Below are positions 51,086 to 61,130 of a stretch of DNA of 64,000 nucleotides, piece after piece. The notes under the pieces were generated by a model, which ran no database searches, was not told the origin of the DNA, and saw only the letters and a list, made by a program, of their open reading frames with translations. Position 1 is the first letter of the stretch. Each line of letters starts with the position of its first letter. Origin of the DNA: an uncultured Acidimicrobiales bacterium (GTDB taxonomy: Bacteria > Actinomycetota > Acidimicrobiia > Acidimicrobiales > SHLQ01). The translations under genes and the position numbers were made by a program. Location: the NCBI GenBank assembly GCA_937922235.1, contig CAKZVC010000029.1, forward strand, positions 1 to 64,000, in the 5' to 3' direction.

Positions 51086-53416
51086 ATGTTCACAAAACGC
51101 ACGCTTGCACTCACTGGCCTCTCCCTCGCTTTGCTCGCATCGGCGTGCGGTAGCGATACTGGCTCGCCGTCGAATGGAAGTTCGTCTACCGGCGAGACCG
51201 AAACCGTTGTCATCAACGGCAACGAGATCGAGCTCACCAGCGGGCTCGCTACATTCGGCTCCTGCGATTCGCTCCTCACGCATTTGCGCACCGAAGGAGC
51301 CGAACGCGTCGGTCCGTGGGGCTTCAACTCCGGCAGCTACTGGGGCGGTGACGTCGGGATCATGGAAGAGGAAGCCATGGAAGAAGCGGAGGCCATGGAG
51401 GACGACGCTTCGTTCGACTCCGCCGATGCAGGCGGCAATACCGTCACCGAAACTCAGGGCTCCGATGGACGGCTGACCGAGGGCGAAGACTACTCAGGCA
51501 CGAACAACCAAGAAGACGGCGTTGATGAACCCGACTACGTCAAGACCGACGGCACCCGCATCCTCACCATGACCCGCGGCACCTTTACCTACGTCGACAT
51601 CGACGGAGACGCAGCGACGGTCCGGGGCTCGATCAACCTCAACCACAGCACGCAAGAAATGCTGCTCGTTGGGGATAGCGCCTACCTCTTCGGCACGAAC
51701 TACGGCGAAGAGGTCTACTACGAAGAAGACATCGCAGCTGACGACGCCGAAGCCGACTTCGCGAGCGACACCTCGATGCCCCGCTCGTTCAATGGTCCGA
51801 GCGTCACGATCATCGAGCTCGACATTTCGTCGGCCGACTCTCCCACCGTCGTGTCGACGCTCAATGTCGAAGGCCACTACCTGAGCGCTCGCAAGATCGG
51901 CTCGAACATCAGCGTTGCCCTCCAGAGCGACCAGCACGACCTTGGCTTCGTCTTCCCTCAAGGCTCGAAGGGCGAAGAGACCGCCGAGAAGTTCAACAAA
52001 GAGATCGTCGCTGAAACTGAGATCTCCGATTGGCTACCGAGCTACACGCTCACCGCCGATGGCGACACGACGTCGGGGCAACTCACCGACTGCGCCAACG
52101 TGCACGCGCCAGCAGAGTTCTCGGGCTTCGGTTCGCTTTCGGTTCTGAGCATCGACGGCAGCAACGGCCTCGAAGCTCCAGGCGCCGCCTCCGTGCTTGC
52201 CTCTGGCCAGAACGTCTACGCCTCCACCAACTCGATGTGGATCTCGACCAACCAGTGGTACGACTGGGGCATCCTCGAAGACGATGAGCGCGCAGCAACC
52301 GAAAACTCCTACACCACCCAGATCCACGGCTTCTCGATCGGCGAAAGCACTCCCGAGTACCTCGCATCGGGTTCTGTTCGAGGACATCTCCTCAACCAGT
52401 TCTCGCTGTCGGAGTACGACGGCGTGCTTCGGGTCGCTAGCACCGACGGCTCACCATGGGGCCGCGAGCAGAACCAGTCGGAGAGTTTCGTGACGACGTT
52501 CGCTATCGACGAGAACGAGCTCACACAGCTCGGCCAGGTCGGTGAAATGGGCAAGGGAGAACAGATCTTCGCTGTGCGGTTCGTCGGGGACATCGGCTAC
52601 GTCGTTACCTTCCGCCAGACCGACCCGTTCTACACCGTCGACCTGAGCGACCCGGCGAATCCTGAGGTTCTCGGCGAACTGAAGATCACCGGTTTCTCCG
52701 GCCAGCTCCATCCCCTCGGCCCTGACCACGTCCTCGGCATTGGACAGGAGGCCACTGACGAGGGTCGCACCACCGGAGCAAAGGTCACGCTCTTCGACGT
52801 GAGCGACCTCGCCAACCCGACCGATGTCGCCAACTGGACGGTCGACAACTCGTGGTCCGACGCCCAATGGGATCACAAGGCCTTCCTCTGGTGGCCGCAA
52901 GAAAACCTCGCTGTCCTGCCGGTTCAGAACTGGCAAGAGCAATTCTTCGGCGCCGTTGCGTTCCGTATCGACCTCGATGAAGGAACGATCACCGAAGCTG
53001 GTCGAGTCGCCCACGAGCCGGACGAGAGCGACACCCTCGGCAACACCAACTGCGAAGTCCTTCCCGACGACATCTTCGAACAATTCGCAGGCCAGGACTC
53101 CGAGCTTGGAGTGATGAGCGAAGAGATGCAATTCATGGGCGGTGAAGGCCAGTTCCAGGACTGTGCACGTGGCGAGTCAGGTGCAAACGGCTATTACTGC
53201 GAGCCGTGGGATTGGATTCCGATGACCGATGCTGATCGAGATGCTGCAGGCATTGATGGCACGCTCGAGTTCTGCTGGCCCGAAGGTCCAGGCCAGGACC
53301 CAATCGTGCGAACCATCGTCATCGGCGACACACTGTGGTCGCTCAGCTGGTCACGCCTGCAAGCGAACGATCTCGTCACGCTCGATGCTGGTGACTTCGT
53401 CAGCATCGGCGGATAG
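51086..53416 (+). CDS. Beta-propeller lipoprotein (PF09826-type)
   Basis: A 776-residue secreted lipoprotein. The lipobox LLASACGSD gives a Cys near residue 21. After an acidic Met/Glu-rich stretch (about 92-108, AMEEE-like units), the domain start TNNQEDGVDEPDYVKTDG matches the signature of the C-terminal beta-propeller family PF09826. The propeller blades run to the end (for example TSMWISTNQWYDWG and AVRFVGDIGYVVTFRQTDPF). The function of the family is unknown; it occurs widely in secreted proteins of archaea and bacteria. Confidence 0.87.
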   Translation: MFTKRTLALTGLSLALLASACGSDTGSPSNGSSSTGETETVVINGNEIELTSGLATFGSCDSLLTHLRTEGAERVGPWGFNSGSYWGGDVGIMEEEAMEEAEAMEDDASFDSADAGGNTVTETQGSDGRLTEGEDYSGTNNQEDGVDEPDYVKTDGTRILTMTRGTFTYVDIDGDAATVRGSINLNHSTQEMLLVGDSAYLFGTNYGEEVYYEEDIAADDAEADFASDTSMPRSFNGPSVTIIELDISSADSPTVVSTLNVEGHYLSARKIGSNISVALQSDQHDLGFVFPQGSKGEETAEKFNKEIVAETEISDWLPSYTLTADGDTTSGQLTDCANVHAPAEFSGFGSLSVLSIDGSNGLEAPGAASVLASGQNVYASTNSMWISTNQWYDWGILEDDERAATENSYTTQIHGFSIGESTPEYLASGSVRGHLLNQFSLSEYDGVLRVASTDGSPWGREQNQSESFVTTFAIDENELTQLGQVGEMGKGEQIFAVRFVGDIGYVVTFRQTDPFYTVDLSDPANPEVLGELKITGFSGQLHPLGPDHVLGIGQEATDEGRTTGAKVTLFDVSDLANPTDVANWTVDNSWSDAQWDHKAFLWWPQENLAVLPVQNWQEQFFGAVAFRIDLDEGTITEAGRVAHEPDESDTLGNTNCEVLPDDIFEQFAGQDSELGVMSEEMQFMGGEGQFQDCARGESGANGYYCEPWDWIPMTDADRDAAGIDGTLEFCWPEGPGQDPIVRTIVIGDTLWSLSWSRLQANDLVTLDAGDFVSIGG

Positions 53417-53680
53417 CTGCGCATGCGCCGGCGAGTGTTCGGCGGCATGACGCGGGACGATCTCAAGATGCACCACGGCATCAGGAGTCTGTAGCTCGTC
53501 GAGCAAGGGCCCTGGCGCCGCGTGTGCTGGGCTATGCCCCTGGAACATCTCCACCGTCTCGGACCCTGGTATCGGCGGAGGCGTCGGCGCCTCGCCGTTC
53601 AAGAGCTGACGCAACGAACGAATCCGCCGCTCCAAATCCTGCAAACTTTCCACCGCAACGCTCACTTCATTTCCGCCCAC
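53351..53680 (-). CDS. Possible small coiled-coil protein
   Basis: A 109-residue frame in the 375-nt gap after the beta-propeller gene, overlapping its end by 66 nt on the other strand. The N-terminus is a plausible short coiled coil (VESLQDLERRIRSLRQLLNG), then a Pro-rich and His/Ala-rich segment. No family recognised. The gap is GC-rich and has no other candidate. The overlap and length make this a tentative call. Confidence 0.4.
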   Translation of the reverse strand: MGGNEVSVAVESLQDLERRIRSLRQLLNGEAPTPPPIPGSETVEMFQGHSPAHAAPGPLLDELQTPDAVVHLEIVPRHAAEHSPAHAQLSADADEVTSIERDEIVRLQA

Positions 53681-53791
53681 CTAGCCCGCATTGGGCCACG
53701 CCTACGAGGACACCATAGTCAGACGCAGATGGCAAAGTCGGCCTATGTCGCGTTGTGTCACACGATCGCCACACATTAGGCACGCAGAGTG

Positions 53792-55669
53792 CTAGCCAGC
53801 TGCGCTATTCAGAAACTCTTCGGTCGCAGCCAAGGCGGCAACAATCGTCTCAGAACGCCGAAAACCATGGCCTTCTCCGGGGTACAGGTGGTAGGTCACT
53901 GGCACTCCACTGGTCGTGAGCGCATCGACAATCGCCTCGGCCTGGCTCGGCGGAACAACCTTGTCTTCCTCGCCCTGAAGCACCAAAAGTGGGACATCGA
54001 TCGAGTCGACATGGGTAAGCGGAGACCGCTCGGTGTAGATCGCCTCGTCTTCTGGCCAACGGCCGACGAGACCGTCGAGATAGCGAGCCTCAAACTTGTG
54101 CGTATCGGTCGCAAGCGACGCGAGCTGTGTGACGCCGTAGCGGCTGATGCCTCCCGAGAAGACGTCGTAGAGCGCAACAGCGTTGAGCACGGTTAGGCCT
54201 CCTGCACTGCCTCCCTCGATGAACATCCGGTCGCCATCGACTCGACCCGTGTCGGCGAGGTGTTTCGCCGCAGCAACACAGTCAACAACGTCGGCTACGC
54301 CCCACTCCCCCTGGAGCTCGTCTCGATACAAGCGTCCATACAAGGTCGATCCTCGATAGTCGACGTCGGCCACTGCGATCCCGCGCGACGTCCAAAACCG
54401 GATCGTCAGATGGAGCTGACGTCGAGCCGCCGACGTTGGACCGCCGTGCACCAACACGAGCAACGGCGGCAAGCCATCGAGCGTCTGCCCATCAGCAAGC
54501 GCCGGCTCGTAGAAGAGCGCGTGGGCGGTCGTGCCCGGTGGTTCTGCCGGGTCGATCCCGGAGATGTCGAACGAGATGAGTTCGGGTTCGGGGAACAGCG
54601 CTGCGTCCAGGCCCAGGTCTCGGGGCTGGGACAAGCGCGTGGCGGTCTGGCCATCATGGGCCCACACCGCGGTCTCCTCGGAGAAGGACGATGCGACGTA
54701 GACCACTCGACCGTCGGCGAGCGTTCGAATCGAGTTGACCGAGCTATGCCGATCTTCCACGTAGCCGTTCGGGAACCCAATGGTGTCGCCTTGAGGCGTG
54801 CCCGCCACGACGACGAAGCCGTCGGGAACTTCACACCATCGACTCAACCCAAATACCCAGCCGGGCGTAGCGATCTCGAACTCGCCCTCGACGATCGGCG
54901 TGTGCGCGCCGGTGGCCGGGTCGACCTCGACGAGGTTCCACCAGTTCTTCCGATCGGTTACCGCTAACAAGCGTCCATCAGAGGAGAATCCGGGGAAGAC
55001 GATCGACTCGGGACCGTCGGGGCTGCCCGGCACGGGCATGCGGGTCGTCTTGTCGATATCGCCGTCGAGCCACTCCGGGCCAATGCGCACGAGCTCGGTG
55101 TCGTCCCACGGCATGTTCGGGTTGTTCCACGCAACGCACACGAGCTGTCCGCCCAACCCGAATCGGGGCGATGAATAGAAGTCGTGATCGGTCATCAGCA
55201 CAAGCTCAGTGCCTTGTCCGTCGACGCTCACCGCCACGACCTCGTTGCGCACCTCGTTGCCTTGCACCCCATCGTGACGTTCACGAACACACACGAACCA
55301 CTGGCCGTCAGGGCTGAGGCGTCCGTCGGCATAGCGGTAACCGGACGAAGTCAGCTGAGTCTCTTTGCCGGACTCGACGTCGAGCATGAACAGTTCCCCG
55401 CCACGGGCATCGTCGCTGGTGAACAACTTGCCGTTCTCAACCCACCAGGCGCCGCCGCCGTACTCGTGGACCCGTGTGCGCACGTTTACGTCAGGGCCGG
55501 ATATCTCAGCAATCTCACCATCACGCCAACGTACAACGGCCGCTCGGCCGCCTTCTGACGGCCGGTTTTCGACCCAGTACACGTCGTTGCCATCGGCGAT
55601 GACTTCGTTGATTCCGACCGCTCCAGAGACGAGCAGTTCGGGCGTTATGGGAGAGATAATCGGTGCCAT
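53792..55669 (-). CDS. S9-family prolyl oligopeptidase-like peptidase
   Basis: A 625-residue peptidase. The N-terminal 380 residues form the beta-propeller gate (repeats such as GEIAEISGPDVNVRT and SSPRFGLGGQLVCVAWNNP). The catalytic alpha/beta-hydrolase domain holds MFIEGGSAGGLTVLNA (Ser), LVLQGEEDKVVPPSQ (Asp) and YPGEGHGFRR (His). It resembles dipeptidyl- or acylaminoacyl-peptidases. No signal peptide is present, so it works in the cytoplasm. Confidence 0.93.
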   Translation of the reverse strand: MAPIISPITPELLVSGAVGINEVIADGNDVYWVENRPSEGGRAAVVRWRDGEIAEISGPDVNVRTRVHEYGGGAWWVENGKLFTSDDARGGELFMLDVESGKETQLTSSGYRYADGRLSPDGQWFVCVRERHDGVQGNEVRNEVVAVSVDGQGTELVLMTDHDFYSSPRFGLGGQLVCVAWNNPNMPWDDTELVRIGPEWLDGDIDKTTRMPVPGSPDGPESIVFPGFSSDGRLLAVTDRKNWWNLVEVDPATGAHTPIVEGEFEIATPGWVFGLSRWCEVPDGFVVVAGTPQGDTIGFPNGYVEDRHSSVNSIRTLADGRVVYVASSFSEETAVWAHDGQTATRLSQPRDLGLDAALFPEPELISFDISGIDPAEPPGTTAHALFYEPALADGQTLDGLPPLLVLVHGGPTSAARRQLHLTIRFWTSRGIAVADVDYRGSTLYGRLYRDELQGEWGVADVVDCVAAAKHLADTGRVDGDRMFIEGGSAGGLTVLNAVALYDVFSGGISRYGVTQLASLATDTHKFEARYLDGLVGRWPEDEAIYTERSPLTHVDSIDVPLLVLQGEEDKVVPPSQAEAIVDALTTSGVPVTYHLYPGEGHGFRRSETIVAALAATEEFLNSAAG

Positions 55670-55692
55670 TCCAGCACCCTAGCCTCCGGGGT

Positions 55693-57024
55693 CTACGGCC
55701 CGGAGAAGGTGCCGCCAGTGGCGGCGCCAAGGTTCTCGTAGTAGTCCCGCTTCGGGTTGTAGTCGAGGGCGCCCCCGGCTTCCTTTGCGCGAAGTTCAGC
55801 GCGCCCCACAACCATCCAGTGGACCTCGTCTGGTCCATCGGCCAGACGCAGCGTGCGTTGCCCGGCATACATGTCGGTCAACGGTGTCCACTGCGAGATA
55901 CCGGTGCCGCCATGCATCTGGATCGACTCATCGATGATCTGGCAGACCCGAACCGGCACCATCGCCTTGATCGCGCTGATCCAGACCCGAGCTTCAGCGT
56001 TGCCGAGTTCGTCCATTGCCTTTGCAGCGGTGAGCACCATCCGGCGCATGGCCTCGATGTCGATTCGCGCCTTGGCGATCTGCTCGGTGTTTCCACCGAG
56101 GTTCGCCAATGGCTTACCGAAGGCCGTACGCGTAAGACCACGCTTGACGGTGAGATCGAGCGCCTTCTCGGCCGCTCCGATCGAGCGCATGCAGTGGTGG
56201 ATGCGACCTGGGCCAAGCCGAAGCTGGGAGATCTCGAACCCACGGCCCTCGCCGAGCAACATGTTCGTTGCTGGCACCCGGACGTCGGTGAACTTGATGT
56301 GCATGTGGCCGTGCGGGGCATCGTCGTTGCCGAACACGTTCATCGGGCCAAGCACCTCGTAGCCGGGTGCATCGGTAGGAACGAGGATCTGCGACTGGCG
56401 CTGATGCGCAGGACCATCGGGGCTCGTTTGGAGCATGCAGATCATGATCTTGCAACGCGGGTCGCCCGCGCCGGAGATGTAGTACTTCTCACCGTTGATG
56501 ACCCACTCGTCGCCATCCTTCTCGGCACGACACGAGATCTGCTTGGCATCCGACGACGACACGTCGGGTTCGGTCATGGCGTATGCCGAGCGAATTTCAC
56601 CAGCGAGCAACGGCTTGAGCCACTGCTCCTTCTGCTCTGGAGTACCGACACGCTCGAGTACTTCCATGTTGCCCGTGTCCGGCGCGCTGCAGTTCATCGT
56701 CTCGGACGCGATCGGGTTCTTACCGAGCTCGGTTGCGATGTAGGCGTAGTCGAGGTTCTTCAACCCTTCGCCCGTCTCAGCATCAGGCAGAAAGAAGTTC
56801 CAGAGCCCTTGCTCCTTCGCCTTTGCCTTGAGCTCATCGAGCAGCTCGAGCTGACCTTCGCCGTAGCCCCAGCGTTCCGCTCGTCCTTCGCCAAGACGGA
56901 AGAACTCGTTGGTGTGCGGGTCGACCTCGTTGGCGATGAACGCAACCACCTTGTCGAAGAGCGGCCGTGCGCCCTCGGACATTCGAAGGTCGTACATGTC
57001 GGGCGTGGTCGGCAATGCAGTCAT
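55693..57024 (-). CDS. Acyl-CoA dehydrogenase
   Basis: A 443-residue FAD enzyme. Family signatures include SAYAMTEPDVSSSDAKQIS (FAD/substrate region), WVINGEKYYISGAGDP, and the C-terminal QMHGGTGISQWTPLTDMYAG. It oxidises acyl-CoA to enoyl-CoA and passes electrons to ETF; chain specificity is unclear. It precedes the S9-peptidase gene on the same strand with a 23-nt gap. Confidence 0.94.
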   Translation of the reverse strand: MTALPTTPDMYDLRMSEGARPLFDKVVAFIANEVDPHTNEFFRLGEGRAERWGYGEGQLELLDELKAKAKEQGLWNFFLPDAETGEGLKNLDYAYIATELGKNPIASETMNCSAPDTGNMEVLERVGTPEQKEQWLKPLLAGEIRSAYAMTEPDVSSSDAKQISCRAEKDGDEWVINGEKYYISGAGDPRCKIMICMLQTSPDGPAHQRQSQILVPTDAPGYEVLGPMNVFGNDDAPHGHMHIKFTDVRVPATNMLLGEGRGFEISQLRLGPGRIHHCMRSIGAAEKALDLTVKRGLTRTAFGKPLANLGGNTEQIAKARIDIEAMRRMVLTAAKAMDELGNAEARVWISAIKAMVPVRVCQIIDESIQMHGGTGISQWTPLTDMYAGQRTLRLADGPDEVHWMVVGRAELRAKEAGGALDYNPKRDYYENLGAATGGTFSGP

Positions 57025-57099
57025 TGCGTCCTCTCTGGTTGCAGCAAGGACATGAGACTACGCCGAGACCACGCCCAACGAGAACCCGTTCGCAGGTTG

Positions 57100-58293
57100 C
57101 TAGCTCAGGAAGTCGACAATCCGTCCGACACCTTCGCCGAGATCGTCGTCACCAAGGGCAAAGCTCAGGCGAGCTGCGCCACCGGCACCGAACGCCTCGC
57201 CGGGGACGATGGCTACCTTGGCGTCGTCGAGCAGTGCTGCAGCGAGGTCGAGCGTGGAGTCGATCTGATGACCCTTGATGTTGCGGCCAAGAATGCCCTC
57301 GAAGCTCGGGTAGGCGTAGAACGCCCCCTGCGGCTCCTGGATCGTCACGCCGTCGACACCCGAGAGCAGCGTGTACATGGTCTTGCGGCGGCGGTCGAAC
57401 GCGTCACGCATTTCCGCAACAGCATCGAGTGGGCCGGCAACCGCGGCGAGCGCCGCACGCTGAGCCACGTTGTTGACGTTGCTGGTGTAGTGGCTCTGAA
57501 GGTTCGTTGCGGCCTTGATGACGTCGCCTGGAGCAACCATCCATCCGACACGCCAACCAGTCATCGCGTAGGTCTTCGCAACACCGTTCAAGATGATGCA
57601 CTTGTCGGCGAGCTCGGGAACAACGACCGGCATCGAGTGATGCTCGTTGTCGCCGTAGACGAGGTGCTCGTAGATCTCATCGGTGATGACCCACAGATCG
57701 TGTTCGACAGCCCAGCGGCCGATCGCTTCGATCTCGTCACGGTTGTACATCGAACCGGTTGGGTTCGACGGCGACACGAACAGGACAGCCTTGGTCTTGT
57801 CGGTGCGGGCAGCTTCGAGCTGCTCGACCGTGGCGCGGAACCCGTTCTCAACCGAAGTGAGAACTGGCACGTGTGAGGCGCCGGTGAGCGCAATGGCCTC
57901 GGGGTAAGTCGTCCAGAACGGGGTTGGGACGATGACTTCGTCGCCGGGGTCGAGGATGACTGCGAACGAGCTCGCGACAGCCTGCTTTCCACCGTTGGTC
58001 ACGAGCACGTTGCTGGCTTCGCACGAGAAGCCAGAGTCACGAATGGTCTTGGCCGCAATGGCCTCACGCAGGTCGGGCAAGCCGCTCGACGGCGTGTACT
58101 TGTGGTTCGCTGGATCGGTGCATGCTGCGACGGCGGCATCGACAATGTGCTGCGGGGTTGGGAAGTCGGGTTCACCAGCGCCGAAGCCAATAACCGGTTC
58201 GCCGGCGGCCTTCAGTGCCTTGGCCTTCGCGGTGATTGCCAGCGTTGCTGACTCCTTGATTGCACCGATTCGGTCCGAGATGCGAGCACCCAT
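57100..58293 (-). CDS. Class I/II aminotransferase (aspartate-type)
   Basis: A 397-residue PLP aminotransferase of the AspB/AspC class. It has [20 protein letters not shown] at the start, VTNGGKQAV for cofactor phosphate binding, [13 protein letters not shown], and the Schiff-base lysine in [19 protein letters not shown] 58293 is chosen because the family start [14 protein letters not shown] follows. It is divergent from serC with a 68-nt spacer, which groups two amino-acid transaminases. Confidence 0.92.
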   Translation of the reverse strand: MGARISDRIGAIKESATLAITAKAKALKAAGEPVIGFGAGEPDFPTPQHIVDAAVAACTDPANHKYTPSSGLPDLREAIAAKTIRDSGFSCEASNVLVTNGGKQAVASSFAVILDPGDEVIVPTPFWTTYPEAIALTGASHVPVLTSVENGFRATVEQLEAARTDKTKAVLFVSPSNPTGSMYNRDEIEAIGRWAVEHDLWVITDEIYEHLVYGDNEHHSMPVVVPELADKCIILNGVAKTYAMTGWRVGWMVAPGDVIKAATNLQSHYTSNVNNVAQRAALAAVAGPLDAVAEMRDAFDRRRKTMYTLLSGVDGVTIQEPQGAFYAYPSFEGILGRNIKGHQIDSTLDLAAALLDDAKVAIVPGEAFGAGGAARLSFALGDDDLGEGVGRIVDFLS

Positions 58294-58361
58294 CGAAACT
58301 CCATAAAAGTTTTGTTTGGCCAGGCGCGAATTCGCCAAGTCCAACTGCGAAACTATCGGGT

Positions 58362-59486
58362 ATGACTTCAATCCCAGACATCACGATTCCTGACTCGATG
58401 CGCCCGGTCGACGGCCGCTTCGGCTCCGGTCCTTCGAAGGTGCGTTCAGAAGCCGTTGCCGCCCTTGCCAGCGAGGCCGATGACTTCCTCGGAACCAGCC
58501 ACCGGCAAGACACGGTCAAGCTCGTTGTCGCCGCACTTCGCAACGGCCTCCTCGAGATGTTCGACGCACCCGACGGCTATCAAATCCTCATGGGTAACGG
58601 TGGCGCCACCTTGTTCTGGGATGCGGCCACCTTCCACCTCATCGAGAACAGCGCCCAATTCGTCGTCGCTGGAGAGTTCGGAAGCAAGTTCGCCAAGGCC
58701 GCAACCCTCGCCCCTCATCTTGGAGACCAGCACATCATCGAGGGCGACCCCGGCACTGCACCAGCGCTCGTTGCGAACCCTGAGGTCGATGCGTATTGCT
58801 TTACCCACAACGAGACATCAACGGCGACCATGTTCCCCGTCGTCCGCCCCGAAGGTGGCGAAGGCCTGACACTCGTCGATGCGACGTCGGCTGCGGGTGG
58901 CCTGCGGTTCAACGCTGCGAACAGCGACGTCTACTACTTCGCGCCGCAGAAGTGCTTCAGTTCCGATGGAGGTTTGTGGATTGCCTTGTGCTCGCCCGCC
59001 GCAATGGAGCGAATCGACAAGCTTGCTGCCACCGATCGGTGGGTTCCGGAGATCTTGAACCTCAAGACCGCCATGGACAACTCGCTCAAGGATCAGACGT
59101 ACAACACGCCCGCGCTCGCCACGATCTACCTTGCCCTCAAGTACACCGAGTGGGTAAACGAGAACGGCGGTCTCAACTTCGCGGCCGGACGTTCAGAAGA
59201 GTCGTCAAAGATCATGTACGGCTGGGCCGATGCAAGCGACTACGCCACTCCATTCGTTCAGAACGTCGAGAACCGCAGCCACGTCAACGCCACGATCGAC
59301 CTCGATGATGCCATCGACGCCGACACCGTCGTTGCCGTCCTTCGAGCAAACGGCATCCTTGACACTGGCGGCTACCGCAAGCTCGGTCGCAACCAGATGC
59401 GAATCTCGATGATGCCAGGCATCGATCCAAGCGACGTCGAAGCACTCACGCACTGCATCGATCACGTCGCCGCAGCCCTTCGCTAG
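58362..59486 (+). CDS. serC: Phosphoserine aminotransferase
   Basis: A 374-residue PLP enzyme converting 3-phosphohydroxypyruvate to phosphoserine. The start [19 protein letters not shown] and the HRQDTVK segment are typical of the actinobacterial SerC clade, and the PLP lysine is in [16 protein letters not shown]. The open frame reaches 58260, but ATG 58362 gives the family N-terminus. Confidence 0.94.
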   Translation: MTSIPDITIPDSMRPVDGRFGSGPSKVRSEAVAALASEADDFLGTSHRQDTVKLVVAALRNGLLEMFDAPDGYQILMGNGGATLFWDAATFHLIENSAQFVVAGEFGSKFAKAATLAPHLGDQHIIEGDPGTAPALVANPEVDAYCFTHNETSTATMFPVVRPEGGEGLTLVDATSAAGGLRFNAANSDVYYFAPQKCFSSDGGLWIALCSPAAMERIDKLAATDRWVPEILNLKTAMDNSLKDQTYNTPALATIYLALKYTEWVNENGGLNFAAGRSEESSKIMYGWADASDYATPFVQNVENRSHVNATIDLDDAIDADTVVAVLRANGILDTGGYRKLGRNQMRISMMPGIDPSDVEALTHCIDHVAAALR

Positions 59487-59633
59487 GCGGCCAAAACACA
59501 TTTTCTGATACTCCGCGACTTTCCGTCTCGCTCGGACGTCGTACATGTGAAGTCCCCACCCAGGTATCCCGCCACCTGTGTGGGGTCTTCCTAGTTTTGG
59601 CGCGGACCCCTTCCAATTCGCTAGAACCGGAGC

Positions 59634-60962
59634 GTGACTCGCCTCGACCGGACCCAACCCCACCCTGGCTACTGGCCCTCATCATGGCCGGTCGAGTGCG
59701 GCGGGAACCGGCGACAGAAGGCAGCGCACGGTCGTCTCGACGCGGAATCGGGTTCAGCTGAGGTCGTCACACGCCACGACGAGAAGTGGCATGTCATGGC
59801 AATCGAGCGTGACCCGGGCCAGTGGTACGTGGGCGGAACGATGCCTGCGTTCAGCGGACCACCGCCCTATGGCTGGGTGGAGCGCATTGATCCAGACACC
59901 CTCGACGTCCTCGCCTCGAGCCCACAACTTCCGTGCAGCGAGCACGTGTGGTGCGGCGCAATCTTGGCCCATGCCAACGGATCGATCATGTCGGTTAACG
60001 GCGACTACCTCCACCGGCTCGACCCAGACTCGCTCGAGATTCTCGCTGAGCGCCGACTTCCGGTTAGTCGTTCGCACAACGGACTCCTCGCTTTCGCCGA
60101 TGGATCGCTCATCACCAAAGACCTGCGTCTCGAAGGCCAGGGCGGCACGACGATCACCCGCCTCGACCCTGACTCACTCGAGCTCATCGGCGAACCCCTC
60201 GTGATGCCCGAAGGCTCGATGGGGCGCATCGCTGCCGACATCACCAGTGACGGCGAATTCGTCTACGTCCCAGGTACGGAACGACTCTTTCGTTTACTCG
60301 TCGATGACGAACGGCTAACACTCGATGCATGGACCCCCACCTACCGACAGCCCAATGGCGAGCACGGTCTTGCGTGGGATTCGTGCATTGCCGGTGGGGC
60401 GTCGTGGGTTATGGACTGCGGCGATATCAACTCGGTCCGCATGATCCACACAACCGAACCCAACGGCCGCTGGGATACGCCGCCCGGAAGCGCGTTGAGC
60501 TGGAGGCAACCCGCCCCCTGGGATGGCCCGCAACGACTGCTTCGAGCCGACACAACGACCGGTCACATCGAGGCCATTGCCCCCTTTGGCACACCTGGCG
60601 GCGGCATCATCGCTCCCCCAGTGCACATTCCTGAACACGACATGGCGATTGCGTGGGACTCGGTGAACGGCGGCCTCGCCGGAATTTCGACTCGCGACGG
60701 GTTGGACGTCGCGTGGACGATCGGCGACGTCCGTCCGAGCATGCAACCGGTCGTTTACCCCACGTCGGGTGAGTTGGTGATCAACGACTTCACGGCCCAA
60801 GGATCTGATGATGTCATCGTTGTCGACATTTCATCGGGCGCCATTCTCGATCGAGTGTCGACGGGCAGCCGGATCGCCAACGGCATGTTCCTCAGCCCCG
60901 GCCCAGGGCGGAGCATCTTCTACTGCTCGACGCTCACGGTGGCCAAAATCACCTGGAGCTAG
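59634..60962 (+). CDS. Beta-propeller-like hypothetical protein
   Basis: A 442-residue protein with repeats of the type RIDPDTLDVLAS, RLDPDSLEILAE and RLDPDSLELIGE, each 40-60 residues apart, as in seven-bladed NHL/SMP-30-like propellers. No signal peptide is visible from GTG 59634, and the N-terminal 40 residues look non-conserved, so an internal start (ATG 59794) is possible. Function unknown. Confidence 0.7.
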   Translation: MTRLDRTQPHPGYWPSSWPVECGGNRRQKAAHGRLDAESGSAEVVTRHDEKWHVMAIERDPGQWYVGGTMPAFSGPPPYGWVERIDPDTLDVLASSPQLPCSEHVWCGAILAHANGSIMSVNGDYLHRLDPDSLEILAERRLPVSRSHNGLLAFADGSLITKDLRLEGQGGTTITRLDPDSLELIGEPLVMPEGSMGRIAADITSDGEFVYVPGTERLFRLLVDDERLTLDAWTPTYRQPNGEHGLAWDSCIAGGASWVMDCGDINSVRMIHTTEPNGRWDTPPGSALSWRQPAPWDGPQRLLRADTTTGHIEAIAPFGTPGGGIIAPPVHIPEHDMAIAWDSVNGGLAGISTRDGLDVAWTIGDVRPSMQPVVYPTSGELVINDFTAQGSDDVIVVDISSGAILDRVSTGSRIANGMFLSPGPGRSIFYCSTLTVAKITWS

Positions 60963-60982
60963 ACCACCAGGCTGATCGGGCG

Positions 60983-61018
60983 GCGTTCATTTCTCTGAAC
61001 GCGATGTGAACGTGTTCA
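60983..61018. promoter_or_regulatory. Putative operator with GTTCA/TGAAC half-sites
   Basis: Upstream of the spondin-domain gene lies a 7-bp inverted repeat GCGTTCA (60983-60989) / TGAACGC (60996-61002). A perfect 12-nt palindrome TGAACGTGTTCA (61007-61018) follows. Four half-sites in 36 nt look like a binding site for a dimeric regulator. The regulator is not identified. Confidence 0.45.
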
Positions 61019-61130
61019 TAGGCCAAAACACCTAGTTAACATCAGGCCACTTCTCTTCCAGAATTTCGCAATGAGTGGTGAAGTGCTCGCTGCATGGCAA
61101 ACGTCATGCAGTTGACGAAGGAAGTCCCTC

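Noticed and set aside
55663-57876. A 737-codon plus-strand open frame
   Set aside because: It lies antisense to the acyl-CoA dehydrogenase and aminotransferase genes, whose family motifs are clear. The plus-strand product is Arg/His/Val-rich with no recognisable domain, as expected of an antisense shadow in high-GC DNA.
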